Part shown: positions 41,485-49,340 of the stretch, piece by piece
Layout of the letters: each line of letters starts with the position of its first letter
How positions within the stretch are numbered: the first letter of the stretch is position 1
Assembly: GCA_040902105.1 (NCBI GenBank)
Contig: JBBDXW010000066.1
Span: 13,938 to 77,937 of the forward strand
Source of the DNA: IDS-8 sp040902105
GTDB lineage: Bacteria > Pseudomonadota > Gammaproteobacteria > Steroidobacterales > Woeseiaceae
Direction: 5' to 3'
Length of the DNA: 64,000 bases
Position numbers and translations under genes: made by a program
The notes under the pieces: model-generated
What the model was told of the DNA's origin: nothing
Seen by the model: the letters and a program-made list of their open reading frames with translations, nothing else
The model's database searches: none

Positions 41485-41722
41485 ATCGGAGTGCACTATT
41501 TTTAATCATTTCAAATAGTTAAAGGCTATAGTGAATATCATTTATTCAAAATGCTGTGTTATCGATTGAATTTTCGAAAGCGAGCCAAACGAGTTTACAA
41601 AATGCAGGCAACCCCCTTAAACTTACCCCGGCGGGTGCCTTTGAACTTTAAGAAGAACGGGAAAGTAACTGTATCAGAATGACAATTTCCCTTTAGATAA
41701 AGACAAAACCGGGTTCAAAAAT

Positions 41723-43000
41723 ATGCAACTGAGCGACGCCGGCCTCCGGCAACAAACCTTTTGCGCGCATGGTAAACCGTCGACCGTAGTCACTTATGCG
41801 GCGCAAGTCGCAGCGCTCGACTTTCTTGCGGCGACCTATGCCGACGATCACGGACTCGGTCTTTTCCAGGGCCCTCCGCTTTCCGGCAAGTCGACCATCA
41901 TCCAGCAGTTCACGGAATCGCTGCCCGAAGACACGGCGTTTGCGATCGTCGACGGCGCCGGCGCCGAGACGGTCGCGCTTCTTAAAAGCATTCTGGTTCA
42001 GTTCGGCTACGACCTGCCGTTCGACACGGTCAACGAATTGATCAATATGTTGAAGGTCTTTGTCGTGCAACAGACGGTATCCAATCACGCGCCGTTATTG
42101 ATTGTTGAGAATACGCACGCAATGAACCCGGCCGCGCTCAGCACCCTTTGCGAGCTGGTGACGCTGAAGGTACACGAAAAAAGCGCGTTGCGACTGATTC
42201 TGGCAAGCGACCGCTCGATGGCGGCAATGGTCAAGGCGCCTGCCATGTCCTGCATTTCGCAACGGCTCACCGGCAGCTTTTTTGTCGAACCGTTGTCAGA
42301 CTTCGAAACGAAAAACTATGTCTACGAGAAACTGCGGGCCGGCGGCTGTCCGGCGCCGCATACGATTTTTCCCGGCGACGTGTGCATCGAACTGCACGCC
42401 TCCTCCGGCGGATGGCCGGGCGCAATCGACCACCTGGCGCTGGCGACCGTCGAGAAGGCCGAGAAATTTCCGGTCACCGCCGATCTGATCGAGCGGAAGT
42501 CGACCCCGAGCAATGTCGCGGCGCGGCTCGATGCCGACGATGGCCCGGAGCCGCCGCAACTTTTCGTGTCCTACAACGGCAAAACGATCTGTGAGCTGGC
42601 GCTCGACAAACAACGGCTCCTGGTGGGACGCTCCGAGCACAACGAGCTGCGCATCAGCAGCCGCTTTATCAGCCGCCACCACGCGCTGTTTGTCAGGCAC
42701 GGAAAGTCGACCTTCCTGATGGACCTGAACAGCACCAATGGGACCTTTGTGAATTCGCGTCGGATCTCCAACCTGATGCTGACGAATGACGACGTCGTGC
42801 AGGTCGGCAATCACCGCATCAAGTTTGTCGACCCGACCGCGACGGAACGCACCCCGCTGGACGACGCGGGATTCAGCGAGACGATGGTGATGAAGAACCT
42901 GGAAGATATCCGCCAGCTTCTGGCGCGCGAACAGATCCGCAGCAACACCGAACAGGTCGTCGGGTCAGACTCAAAGCGCCGCGCTGCGGACGGCTTGTAG
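41723..43000 (+). CDS. AAA ATPase fused to an FHA domain (ExeA/GspA-like)
   Basis: A 425-residue protein with an N-terminal P-loop ATPase (Walker A FQGPPLSGKST, about residues 49-59; Walker B-like LLIVENTHAMNP), then an FHA domain from about residue 290 to 375 with LLVGRSEHNELRISSRFISRHHALF, quoted as VGRSEHNEL and FISRHHALF, and LMDLNSTNGTFVNSRR. FHA domains bind phosphothreonine. ExeA/GspA ATPases assist secretion-system insertion through peptidoglycan; no such genes or peptidoglycan-binding region are seen here. The stop codon TAG at 42998-43000 is inside a REP unit that begins at 42996, so the last residues may have been altered by repeat insertion. Confidence 0.82.
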   Translation: MQLSDAGLRQQTFCAHGKPSTVVTYAAQVAALDFLAATYADDHGLGLFQGPPLSGKSTIIQQFTESLPEDTAFAIVDGAGAETVALLKSILVQFGYDLPFDTVNELINMLKVFVVQQTVSNHAPLLIVENTHAMNPAALSTLCELVTLKVHEKSALRLILASDRSMAAMVKAPAMSCISQRLTGSFFVEPLSDFETKNYVYEKLRAGGCPAPHTIFPGDVCIELHASSGGWPGAIDHLALATVEKAEKFPVTADLIERKSTPSNVAARLDADDGPEPPQLFVSYNGKTICELALDKQRLLVGRSEHNELRISSRFISRHHALFVRHGKSTFLMDLNSTNGTFVNSRRISNLMLTNDDVVQVGNHRIKFVDPTATERTPLDDAGFSETMVMKNLEDIRQLLAREQIRSNTEQVVGSDSKRRAADGL

Positions 43001-43057
43001 GAGCCCGCCATTTCGGGCGNNNNNNNNNNGGGTCGCCCGCAATGGCGGGCTCCTACA
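42996..43057. repeat. REP doublet interrupted by an assembly gap
   Basis: A left unit TGTAGGAGCCCGCCATTTCGGGCG (42996-43019, quoted only as TGTAGGAGCCCGCC and the tail TTTCGGGCG) is followed by 10 N (43020-43029) and then the inverted 25-nt unit 43033-43057. The unit matches the copies at 35966-36043 apart from one base in the left unit. The N gap at the apex of the palindrome is what strong hairpins do to read-through and assembly. The real spacing is unknown. Confidence 0.85.
43020..43029. other. Assembly gap (10 N) in the palindrome
   Basis: Ten N bases sit at the centre of the REP doublet. This is an assembly join of unknown true length. No frame crosses it. Confidence 0.99.
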
Positions 43058-43081
43058 GGGGCAGACGAACCACCGTAAACA

Positions 43082-43717
43082 CTACGCCGGCGCGCCGACC
43101 ACCCTCGCGATCCGCGCCTTTTGCGTCTCGTCGGCCATTTCACGGTAGAAATTCTTCCTGAAGTGCTTCCGGCACATCGACACGTAACGATCGTTGCCGC
43201 CGATTTCCACCTGCGACCCTTCCGTAACGGCGTTGCCGTTTTCGTCGAGCCGGATGACCATCGTCGCCTTCCTGCCGCAATGACAGATCGCCTTCAGTTC
43301 ATTCAGGTTGTCGGCCCAGGCGAGCAGGTACCTGCTGCCTTCAAAGGGCTCGCCCTGGAAGTCGGTGCGGATGCCATAGGCCAGGACGGGAATTTCGAGA
43401 TCGTCCGTTACCTGGCCGAGCTGGAATACCTGCTTCTTGGTCAGGAATTGCGCCTCATCGACGAGGACGCAGTGCAACAGATCTTCCTGACAACACGCAG
43501 AAACAATATCGAACAGGTTGTCGGCCTTGCCGAACGTGGTCGCCCGGGCCTCCAGGCCGATGCGTGACGTCACCCGACCGACGCCGTAACGATCATCGAA
43601 ATCGGGCGCAAGTATGAGCGTGTTCATGCCACGCTCCTTGTAGTTGTAACTCGATTGCAACAGCGACGTTGACTTCCCCGCGTTCATCGAGGAGTAATAA
43701 AAATAGAGTTTGGCCAT
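43082..43717 (-). CDS. tdk: Thymidine kinase
   Basis: Phosphorylates thymidine to dTMP in the salvage pathway. The 211 residues contain the P-loop SSMNAGKSTSLLQ (about residues 8-20), the DEAQFLTKKQ motif (active-site Asp-Glu, about residues 88-97), the lasso region near YGIRTDFQGEPFEGSRYLL and the zinc site CHCGRKA followed by CRKHF. It is a normal type II thymidine kinase. It lies beside the left end of the tRNA-Leu element and is the last chromosomal gene before it. Thymidylate kinase is at 4635-5258. Confidence 0.95.
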   Translation of the reverse strand: MAKLYFYYSSMNAGKSTSLLQSSYNYKERGMNTLILAPDFDDRYGVGRVTSRIGLEARATTFGKADNLFDIVSACCQEDLLHCVLVDEAQFLTKKQVFQLGQVTDDLEIPVLAYGIRTDFQGEPFEGSRYLLAWADNLNELKAICHCGRKATMVIRLDENGNAVTEGSQVEIGGNDRYVSMCRKHFRKNFYREMADETQKARIARVVGAPA

Positions 43718-43740
43718 GATCGTTACTTCCGCAGGTTTTC

Positions 43741-43799
43741 ATTGGTGCCCGGAGCCGGATTTGAACCGGCACGGCCTTTCGGCCAACGGATTTTAAGTC
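43741..43799. repeat. attL: truncated 3' copy of tRNA-Leu
   Basis: 59 bp identical to 54189-54247. On the minus strand it encodes the 3' half of tRNA-Leu from the anticodon-loop side to CCA; the match stops at 43800, where the sequence no longer continues the anticodon stem. It cannot make a tRNA. Confidence 0.9.
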
Positions 43800-43894
43800 G
43801 GCCCACCGCACCAATTCGCGCAGCTTACCACCAATTAACTCAATGGCTTACCGGTGCGGTTGGGTGTGTATAAGTGCAGTTTTGAGGCAGCAAG

Positions 43895-43914
43895 TGTGCC
43901 AAAACTGTGCCAAG
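43895..43914 (+). repeat. Left copy of a 20-bp subterminal repeat (candidate integrase arm site)
   Basis: The sequence TGTGCCAAAACTGTGCCAAG lies about 95 bp inside attL. It matches 54125-54144 in 18 of 20 bases and in the same orientation. Each copy holds two TGTGCC units 10-11 bp apart, a helical turn, as in arm-type sites of tyrosine integrases. Confidence 0.5.
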
Positions 43915-43990
43915 ACATACCCCTTTAACGGCCGTCTCGTGCTGGTCACTCAGCCCGGGACGGCCTCGCCATTAACGCACTTCACGGAGT

Positions 43991-44605
43991 ATGACAATGA
44001 CTGACCAGAATGGTAACACGTCCGAAATCCGCTCGTTCATGATCGAAGACCACCCCGGGGACACAGCGGAGAATGCACGGAACATCCTTTCGCTACTTCG
44101 CTACGTTGACACCGAGATATGCGACGAAGCGGAAGCGGGCCGCGACCTTCTGCTGCGTGAAGTGATCGCGGTCATCGGCCACTTAGGGGGACTGAAGCTC
44201 GACAAATTTGGCCTGCTACAGGTGGACGACACCGATGAAGGGAGCAACCTGCGCGAAGAAATCGCCGACAGTATTCTTGCCCGCGCCCGCCGCCACGGCT
44301 TCACGGTGCAGACAAGCGACGGTCCCTACCCGTTCCAGCTTGTCGGCCCGCGAGTGACCGTCGAAGGATTGGCGGAACAGGTCGCGGGACTCGACGGTGC
44401 GGACCGGCCGCAGACGACGCACGAAATGATTCGCAGTCTGTGCCGCGGCATTCGCCGGTCTGCGAAACAAGCTGACAAGGCAATCGCCGATGACGACTTG
44501 AGCGTGCGCATGGTCAGCGTCGGAAAGGCAGCCGACGTTATCGAGCACTTAATCTGCAATCTCGTGGAGGAAACTGGCAGCGATCCGGAAGGCGGTGCAG
44601 CATGA
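43991..44605 (+). CDS. Element protein, unknown function
   Basis: A 204-residue acidic protein, first of a three-gene plus-strand module at the left end of the element. No recognised domain. The N-terminal half has helical, Asp/Glu-rich character (DTEICDEAEAGRDLL) and the C-terminal half contains SVGKAADVIEHLICNLVEETG. Two in-frame ATG codons (43991 and 43997) follow ACGGAG. The stop overlaps the next gene by 4 bp. Minus-strand genes of the satellite core are in the other direction, so this module has its own promoter, likely in 43800-43990. Confidence 0.6.
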   Translation: MTMTDQNGNTSEIRSFMIEDHPGDTAENARNILSLLRYVDTEICDEAEAGRDLLLREVIAVIGHLGGLKLDKFGLLQVDDTDEGSNLREEIADSILARARRHGFTVQTSDGPYPFQLVGPRVTVEGLAEQVAGLDGADRPQTTHEMIRSLCRGIRRSAKQADKAIADDDLSVRMVSVGKAADVIEHLICNLVEETGSDPEGGAA

Positions 44606-44847
44606 CGACGCTCATTCTGCTGGCGCTGAACAGCATGATCTTCTCGGCGCTGGTGTTGCGCTTCGCCTGGGTCACGAACGGCCATAGCTGGCGGCATTGC
44701 CGCGCAGCCCTGCGCCGTGACTGGCCAACCGCGCTCGTGATGGCGGTGTTCGGCTTCGCTTGCCTCCTGCTGATTCCGGCGGTCCTCGGGTTTTTCTGGA
44801 TCAAGGATTCGGCCTTCGATCTGAAAGAGAAAGGCGTCGCGGCATGA
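44602..44847 (+). CDS. Small two-helix membrane protein
   Basis: An 81-residue protein with a hydrophobic stretch at about residues 1-25 (LILLALNSMIFSALVLRFAWV) and a second at about 43-66 (ALVMAVFGFACLLLIPAVLGFFW), with a basic loop between. It is probably an inner-membrane protein. It overlaps both neighbours by 4 bp, so it is made with them. Function unknown. Confidence 0.6.
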   Translation: MTTLILLALNSMIFSALVLRFAWVTNGHSWRHCRAALRRDWPTALVMAVFGFACLLLIPAVLGFFWIKDSAFDLKEKGVAA

Positions 44848-45281
44848 CCCGGCCAGTCACTCAAAACGCTGCGGGTCAGCGCGGGCGATGGGGCCGGCTG
44901 TTCAAGCCTGGCGGGCTGGAAGCCCTCAACGACATCACGCCCGAAGTGATCGCGGAGATTTGCCGCGTTCATATCACGACCGCGAGACGTTGGAAGCGTG
45001 GCGAGGAACCGCCATTCACGGCCTTGCAGTTGCTCAAGCTGTTCAATGACCGCGAGCTTGGCGTGGTCGATTTGAAGTGGGCGCATTGGCGGATGAAGGA
45101 AGGGCTGCTTGTCTCGCCAGATGGTCAGACATTCACGCCGGGCGATGTCATGTCGATTGCTTGGCTGCGCATGCAGATTCAAAGCTATCAACGTGATCAG
45201 AGATTCATTCTGCAATCGGATTGGATCGACCAAAAATGGAGACCGGCGACGGAGCAGGAGGAAATCCGCGCGAGCGCCTGA
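44844..45281 (+). CDS. DUF3653-like phage/element regulator-type protein
   Basis: A 145-residue protein from ATG 44844. The pattern DITPEVIAEICRVHITTARRWKRGEEPP suggests a helix-turn-helix near residues 30-57, and LVSPDGQTFTPGDVMS with the Trp-rich KWAHWRMKEG fits the DUF3653 family of small phage proteins that resemble regulators. It ends the plus-strand module, 24 bp before a strong terminator. DNA binding is inferred from the HTH pattern only. Confidence 0.65.
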   Translation: MTRPVTQNAAGQRGRWGRLFKPGGLEALNDITPEVIAEICRVHITTARRWKRGEEPPFTALQLLKLFNDRELGVVDLKWAHWRMKEGLLVSPDGQTFTPGDVMSIAWLRMQIQSYQRDQRFILQSDWIDQKWRPATEQEEIRASA

Positions 45282-45304
45282 ACCCCGCCCGCAATCCCGA
45301 CTCA

Positions 45305-45327
45305 CCCCGCTTCGGCGGGGTTTTTTT
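45305..45327 (+). terminator. Rho-independent terminator of the plus-strand module
   Basis: Perfect stem CCCCGC/GCGGGG with a TTCG loop followed by seven T (45321-45327). It lies 24 bp after the DUF3653-like gene and closes the transcript from 43991. Confidence 0.9.
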
Positions 45328-45532
45328 ATCTGGTAATGTTTCCAGGTGCAGGAAATCGCGTTCGGATATCGACCACGCGGGCCATTCGGCCGCTGGCGCG
45401 CGTCCGGACCAGCTCTGCCGCCGCTTCCGACCGGGCAATCGGCAATGGCCAGCCCTGTTCCTCGGCGATCTTCTCAGCGCGGAGGGCCAACCAGGCGGAT
45501 TCTGACTCCGAGTAGAGCACCTTCCCGAGCAT
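45326..45532 (-). CDS. Small element protein, unknown function
   Basis: A 68-residue frame from ATG 45532 (MLGKVLYSESESAWLALRAE). A longer frame to 45592 is possible. The sequence is helical with EKIAEEQGWPLP and the basic segment RTRASGRMARVVDIRTRF. It is divergent from the protease gene at 45605, and its 3' end meets the terminator on the other strand. No family recognised; expression is uncertain. Confidence 0.4.
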   Translation of the reverse strand: MLGKVLYSESESAWLALRAEKIAEEQGWPLPIARSEAAAELVRTRASGRMARVVDIRTRFPAPGNITR

Positions 45533-45604
45533 ACCCAGGGTTTTCCTATTCGCAGAGCGGTGGCACACTCTCTTGGATAACCAAAAGAACAAGGAGAATG
45601 CATC

Positions 45605-46693
45605 ATGTATGAGGACCGACTTAAGCTAATCGGTGAGATCGAAGATCTTCGTCAATCTACGGTCATATGCTACTTGACAAGCTTACGACCTAACCTAAAT
45701 GCACAGATGGCGGATGACCAAGTGCGGGTCCTGTTCGACCATCTAAATCTCCTGCCATCGCGTCCGCTAAAGCAACTCGATATTTTCCTGTGCAGTAATG
45801 GTGGTAGCGGAGTAGTGCCATGGCGACTTACCTCACTATTTCGAGAGTTTTCGAAGGGCGTCGGCGTAATCCTGCCCTATCGAGCATATAGCGCGGCCAC
45901 TATGCTTGCTTTGGGCGCTGACGAAATCGTCATGCATCCTTTCGCAGAAATGGGTCCTATCGATCCGACAGTGAGTAATGATTTCAATCCTGTCGATGCG
46001 ACGACGAAGCAAAGAATCGGCATCAGTGTCGAGGACGTGAAAGCCTATGTTGCGTTTATAAAAGAAACCGTTGGGATTCGACATGAAGATGAGCTAGTAA
46101 AGGCAATCGAGATCCTAGCTCAAAAGGTCCACCCACTCGCGATTGGTAATGTAGATCGCTTCATTTCACAGAGCAGACTGATTGCGCGAAAGATTCTGCT
46201 AACGCACATGAGCGATGAGACTGATAAGCACAAAATTGATGAGACGATCGAGACACTCGCATCGAAGCTGTATTTTCACGGCCATCCGATCAACCGGCGG
46301 GAAGCAAGGATCGAATTAGGCCTCAAAGTTGCCGAAACAGTGACACCCGCCCTAGAGACTGCGATATGGAAACTCTATCTTGACTTTGAGCAAGAGCTAC
46401 AAAACACGAAATCGTTTGATCCCATGATTGATGTCTTTAATGCGGCCGGGCCGCCTCAGACACCGGCTGCAGGGCAGGCCTGCATTGTGCCCCCAGGAAC
46501 GATGTATTCGGATGATTGCAAGTTCGCAATCATCGAGAGTAAAAGACTGTCGAGTGCGTTCGACGTGAAGCGTCGATTCGTCGTCGCTGCTTCAGGGGCG
46601 CAAGCCGAGCCTTTAATACGGGTTGAGACCCTCAGTCAGGGCTGGTCGCATCGACAGGCTCCTCAGCCGGCACCAGCGAAGCAACAGAAGTAG
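45605..46693 (+). CDS. ClpP-fold serine protease, SDH/SppA-like (possible cargo)
   Basis: A 362-residue protein of the serine dehydrogenase proteinase family, which has a ClpP/crotonase fold related to signal-peptide peptidase SppA. Landmarks are IFLCSNGGSGVVPWRL (about residues 60-75), an oxyanion-type glycine loop, and PYRAYSAATMLALGADEIVMHPFAEMGPIDP, quoted as AYSAATMLALGADEI and AEMGPIDP; the likely nucleophile is Ser96. There is no signal peptide or membrane helix, so it acts in the cytoplasm. Codon use is more A+T rich than the flanking genes, suggesting later transfer. A role as anti-phage cargo is inference; no partner gene is adjacent. Confidence 0.75.
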   Translation: MYEDRLKLIGEIEDLRQSTVICYLTSLRPNLNAQMADDQVRVLFDHLNLLPSRPLKQLDIFLCSNGGSGVVPWRLTSLFREFSKGVGVILPYRAYSAATMLALGADEIVMHPFAEMGPIDPTVSNDFNPVDATTKQRIGISVEDVKAYVAFIKETVGIRHEDELVKAIEILAQKVHPLAIGNVDRFISQSRLIARKILLTHMSDETDKHKIDETIETLASKLYFHGHPINRREARIELGLKVAETVTPALETAIWKLYLDFEQELQNTKSFDPMIDVFNAAGPPQTPAAGQACIVPPGTMYSDDCKFAIIESKRLSSAFDVKRRFVVAASGAQAEPLIRVETLSQGWSHRQAPQPAPAKQQK

Positions 46694-46984
46694 AAATCCC
46701 TGTCGGGTGCTCGCGTTGAAAGGGGGGGCGCATCTTGCCAGATGGTCGGCTGATCCCGACGTCTGCGGGCAGTGATCGGGTGCCCCCGAGTGGCGTGACA
46801 GCGTTTGGCACAACCTGATATAACATCGGCCGAACAGGCGTGAATATGCGCGTATAAGTGGGGTATTTAACGTCCATGGGGCTTCGGCTAGAGTTGGCCT
46901 ATCAGAATAGAGTATTCTGCAAGATATAAGAACGCAAGTTAAGGGGCTGTGATGTAGGTCCCAAGGCTCATCTGATCCGCCATT

Positions 46985-47149
46985 TCAGGACGGGCAGGGG
47001 TCACTCCGCGATCTCGCCGCCTGCGTGAACTGGCGCGGTCGATTTCCACGAACCAGCGCGAGAATTGCCCGTTCATCGACCGCGAACACTTCGGCGATGT
47101 CGCGCGTCGTCAATCCGGCGGCGAGCATTTCAGCGATGCGTTGCAGCAT
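46985..47149 (-). CDS. Small HTH-like protein
   Basis: A 54-residue frame from ATG 47149 with the strong ribosome site GGAGA seven bases upstream. The sequence MLQRIAEMLAAGLTTRDIAEVF is followed by AVDERAILALVRGNRP, which fits a short helix-turn-helix of the Homeodomain-like type. It is downstream of the capsid gene on the same strand, across a 242-bp gap. A regulator or a packaging partner are both possible; function is not known. Confidence 0.5.
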   Translation of the reverse strand: MLQRIAEMLAAGLTTRDIAEVFAVDERAILALVRGNRPRQFTQAARSRSDPCPS

Positions 47150-47391
47150 ATTGTTTCTCCGGAAAAAACGGGCGGGCCACGCTATTCAAACCGGCGGGTT
47201 AAAGAAAGCGCGGCCAGCCCGCTGCCGAACTCTTTAAAAAATGGCGGGCCAAGCGGGAGAAAGCAGTTCTTCGCCCGGCCCGCCACAAATCGGTTTTGGC
47301 TCAGGTACCGGAAACCTGCTCGCGCGAGTGTTGCTCTGACGGCTCACGTATGCGGGGACCGTCAGCACCAGGCGAGCATCTACCCCGCTAA

Positions 47392-48603
47392 TCAGTCGTC
47401 AACACCGGTCAGCACACAGAACGATGTCGGCCGCGTTACCAGGAAATCGACTCTGGCATAGCCGATGAATTCCAGCAGCAGGTTCGACGCGTAGGTCGTC
47501 GCTTTCAGCACCTCGATAGATGCTTCGCGCCGGACGCCCATCAGCAGGTCGCGGAAGTCTCCAAGAAAAATGGCGGAATCATCCAGCGGTGAATCACTGC
47601 CGAGTGCATTGCTAACGCCGGTGGTCACGAGGAAGCGCATGTTCTCCAAGGCTCGCGGCCTTGGCAACTGCGTTAAATCGCTGGAGATGCCCGTCACTAA
47701 CCCTTCGTAGGTCGCCCAGGTGCGCGGGCTCATGATGGCGTTCGCCGTCGCTACCTCTAACGGCATGTTTTCTTCCAGCAACTTCCGCACACCGGACAGA
47801 AGTTCGGCGAAATTTGTTGGCGTGCCGACGCCTGTTTCCGTCAAGATGTTCGACGTGCCGAAAATTCCCTGCGGCTCTGGCGGTGTGCCGGATCCATGCA
47901 GGCCAACGCGGTCGATTTCCTGACCCATTGCTTTTGTCATGACACGCGCGAGCTGCTCGCCGAAGTCCGGGCTATCCTGCACAAGTTCGACAGAGCCCTG
48001 GCAACGGACAACAATCGTTTCGGCGCTCAAGGTGCGAGCGGCGAAGGTGGGATTGTCGGCAGAGATCGAACCGGCTTCCGAGTGCCAGGTGGCCAGCGGA
48101 TCAACGGTGACGGCGCTATGAACCTGAGTTTTTCCGGCCATGGTTACCGTTCTCATGCCGGCGGTGTTGAGAACGCTCTGCGCACGAATCAGGTCGATCC
48201 ACTGGCTGATGTACTGCGCCGGAATCAAAACGCCGGTCGACGTTGTGACCATTTGTTTTGATTCGCGAACGTACTTCAACGCCTCGGCATCGCCGCATCG
48301 GTCACCAGCGACGGTTGCGCCCAGCCAGCGGCCCAAGCTGATTTCTGGTTTCTTTTCGGCCTGAAGCTCTGACACATCCGCCATTTTGACGTGTGACGGC
48401 AGCTCGAAAACCGGGCCGTTACTCGTCTCGAACTTCTTGTATTCCGTCGCTTGCCGGTTGCCGGACAGCTTGGGCCGGTCGTGCAGGGCTTCGATGCCCT
48501 CAACTCGCGTCAACAGGTCCTCGATTGCCTCTTTGTGACTGGTAATTACTTGTCCAGTCGCATTAGTGAGCTTCTCAAGCTCCGCTAAAACTAGTTCGTT
48601 CAT
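47392..48603 (-). CDS. HK97-type phage major capsid protein
   Basis: A 403-residue capsid protein. The N-terminal about 110 residues are a coiled, acidic region (LAELEKLTNATGQVITSHKEAIEDLL) that corresponds to the scaffold-like delta domain. The HK97 fold follows, with LGATVAGDRCGDAEALKYV, SVELVQDSPDFGEQLARVM and QEIDRVGLHGSGTPPEPQGIFG, quoted as DRVGLHGSGTPPEPQGI, typical of the family, and ENMPLEVATANAIMSPRTWA. The start overlaps the upstream 84-residue gene by 4 bp. No protease, portal or large terminase gene is found, so the capsid would depend on a helper phage. Confidence 0.93.
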   Translation of the reverse strand: MNELVLAELEKLTNATGQVITSHKEAIEDLLTRVEGIEALHDRPKLSGNRQATEYKKFETSNGPVFELPSHVKMADVSELQAEKKPEISLGRWLGATVAGDRCGDAEALKYVRESKQMVTTSTGVLIPAQYISQWIDLIRAQSVLNTAGMRTVTMAGKTQVHSAVTVDPLATWHSEAGSISADNPTFAARTLSAETIVVRCQGSVELVQDSPDFGEQLARVMTKAMGQEIDRVGLHGSGTPPEPQGIFGTSNILTETGVGTPTNFAELLSGVRKLLEENMPLEVATANAIMSPRTWATYEGLVTGISSDLTQLPRPRALENMRFLVTTGVSNALGSDSPLDDSAIFLGDFRDLLMGVRREASIEVLKATTYASNLLLEFIGYARVDFLVTRPTSFCVLTGVDD

Positions 48604-48854
48604 GATTTTGTTCCGTGCGCAGTCATACGTTGCGAGGCTTGACGCCTCGAAAAAGATTGACTCAACGGAACGTCAACATCACGTTGACTCTCGGTGAGGG
48701 CACGTCCGACGGGGACCAACATCACGCTGGCGCCTTCCGGCCGTTCGAGTCCGTCATGTTCCCGGTGTCGACCGATAGACCAACATCGCGCTGGCCCGGT
48801 GACAGCAGACAGGAACGTCGCTGCTCGTGTATTCATGATACCGCGAAAGTGCAT
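48600..48854 (-). CDS. Small protein coupled to the capsid gene, frame with DNA repeats
   Basis: An 84-residue frame from ATG 48854 (MHFRGIMNTRAAT). The start overlaps the stop of the 80-residue gene (TGATG) and its stop overlaps the capsid start (ATGA), which supports a real coupled gene. The frame carries three copies of a 17-nt DNA repeat, so the protein shows echoes such as ARCWSIG, MLVPVG and DVDVPLS. No family is recognised. It could be a leader or control peptide for capsid translation. Confidence 0.45.
   Translation of the reverse strand: MHFRGIMNTRAATFLSAVTGPARCWSIGRHREHDGLERPEGASVMLVPVGRALTESQRDVDVPLSQSFSRRQASQRMTAHGTKS
48672..48795. repeat. Three copies of a 17-nt repeat before the capsid gene
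   Basis: GTCAACATCACGTTGAC (48672-48688), ACCAACATCACGCTGGC (48715-48731) and ACCAACATCGCGCTGGC (48779-48795) share the core CCAACATC(A/G)CGCTGGC with few changes. The first copy is also a perfect 6-bp inverted repeat (GTCAAC/GTTGAC). Spacing is 43 and 64 bp. They lie inside the 84-residue frame, upstream of the capsid start. Confidence 0.7.
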
Positions 48855-49096
48855 CAATGTCGCGACTCCTCCGGGTTGATTTGCTCGAACGCATCGGCAG
48901 CCTGGCGCAGTCGAGCGGCGGCAATTTTTGCGCCGTAGCATTCGCGGAGAATTTCAGCCGCGGCAGAGTGCATGGCATCTGCCAGCGCCGGCATTGGCAC
49001 GAACCGCCGGAAGGCGTTTACGGTTTCGGTCATGACGTGGACGAATCCATGCAAGCCCGCGCGCTCGGCGTCGCTCGGTTCGGTTGGCTCAGTCAT
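48854..49096 (-). CDS. Element protein, unknown function (80 residues)
   Basis: An 80-residue helical protein (GFVHVMTETVNAFRRFVPMP and LRQAADAFEQI). It overlaps the 83-residue gene upstream by 8 bp and the capsid-leader gene downstream by one base, so it is in the packaging operon. No family recognised. It may be a head-related accessory protein, but this is inference from position. Confidence 0.5.
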   Translation of the reverse strand: MTEPTEPSDAERAGLHGFVHVMTETVNAFRRFVPMPALADAMHSAAAEILRECYGAKIAAARLRQAADAFEQINPEESRH

Positions 49097-49340
49097 TTTT
49101 TGCCCTCAGATAATCAGCGTGTAGGTTCTGCAACAGTTCCCAAGCCTCCGCCCATGATTGCCGCTGATGCTGAGGCGCGTTCCCCGGGTCGCCCTGCTCA
49201 GCCCAGACTTCGGACAAAGGAGGCCACCACAGTTTCGCTCCAAGCTCGGAATCGCCGGTGTAGCAAGGAAATCGCTCATACCAGTCCCGCGCATTGCGGT
49301 CCGCTTCGAACATCTCCACGAGTTTGTCAGTCGTTGTCAT
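49089..49340 (-). CDS. Element protein, unknown function (83 residues)
   Basis: An 83-residue acidic protein with Trp-rich segments (LGAKLWWPPLSEVWAEQG and QSWAEAWELLQNLHADYL). It overlaps the small terminase gene upstream by 14 bp and the 80-residue gene downstream by 8 bp. No known domain. The tight overlaps show it belongs to the packaging operon. Confidence 0.5.
   Translation of the reverse strand: MTTTDKLVEMFEADRNARDWYERFPCYTGDSELGAKLWWPPLSEVWAEQGDPGNAPQHQRQSWAEAWELLQNLHADYLRAKND

Noticed and set aside
35966..43057. CRISPR-like repeats
   Set aside because: The repeated units are palindromic doublets at two distant places, with no regular spacers or cas genes. They are REP-type elements.
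43741..43800. A second tRNA-Leu gene on the minus strand
   Set aside because: Only the 3' half is present; the 5' half, including the D arm and half of the anticodon stem, is missing. It is the left attachment-site copy.
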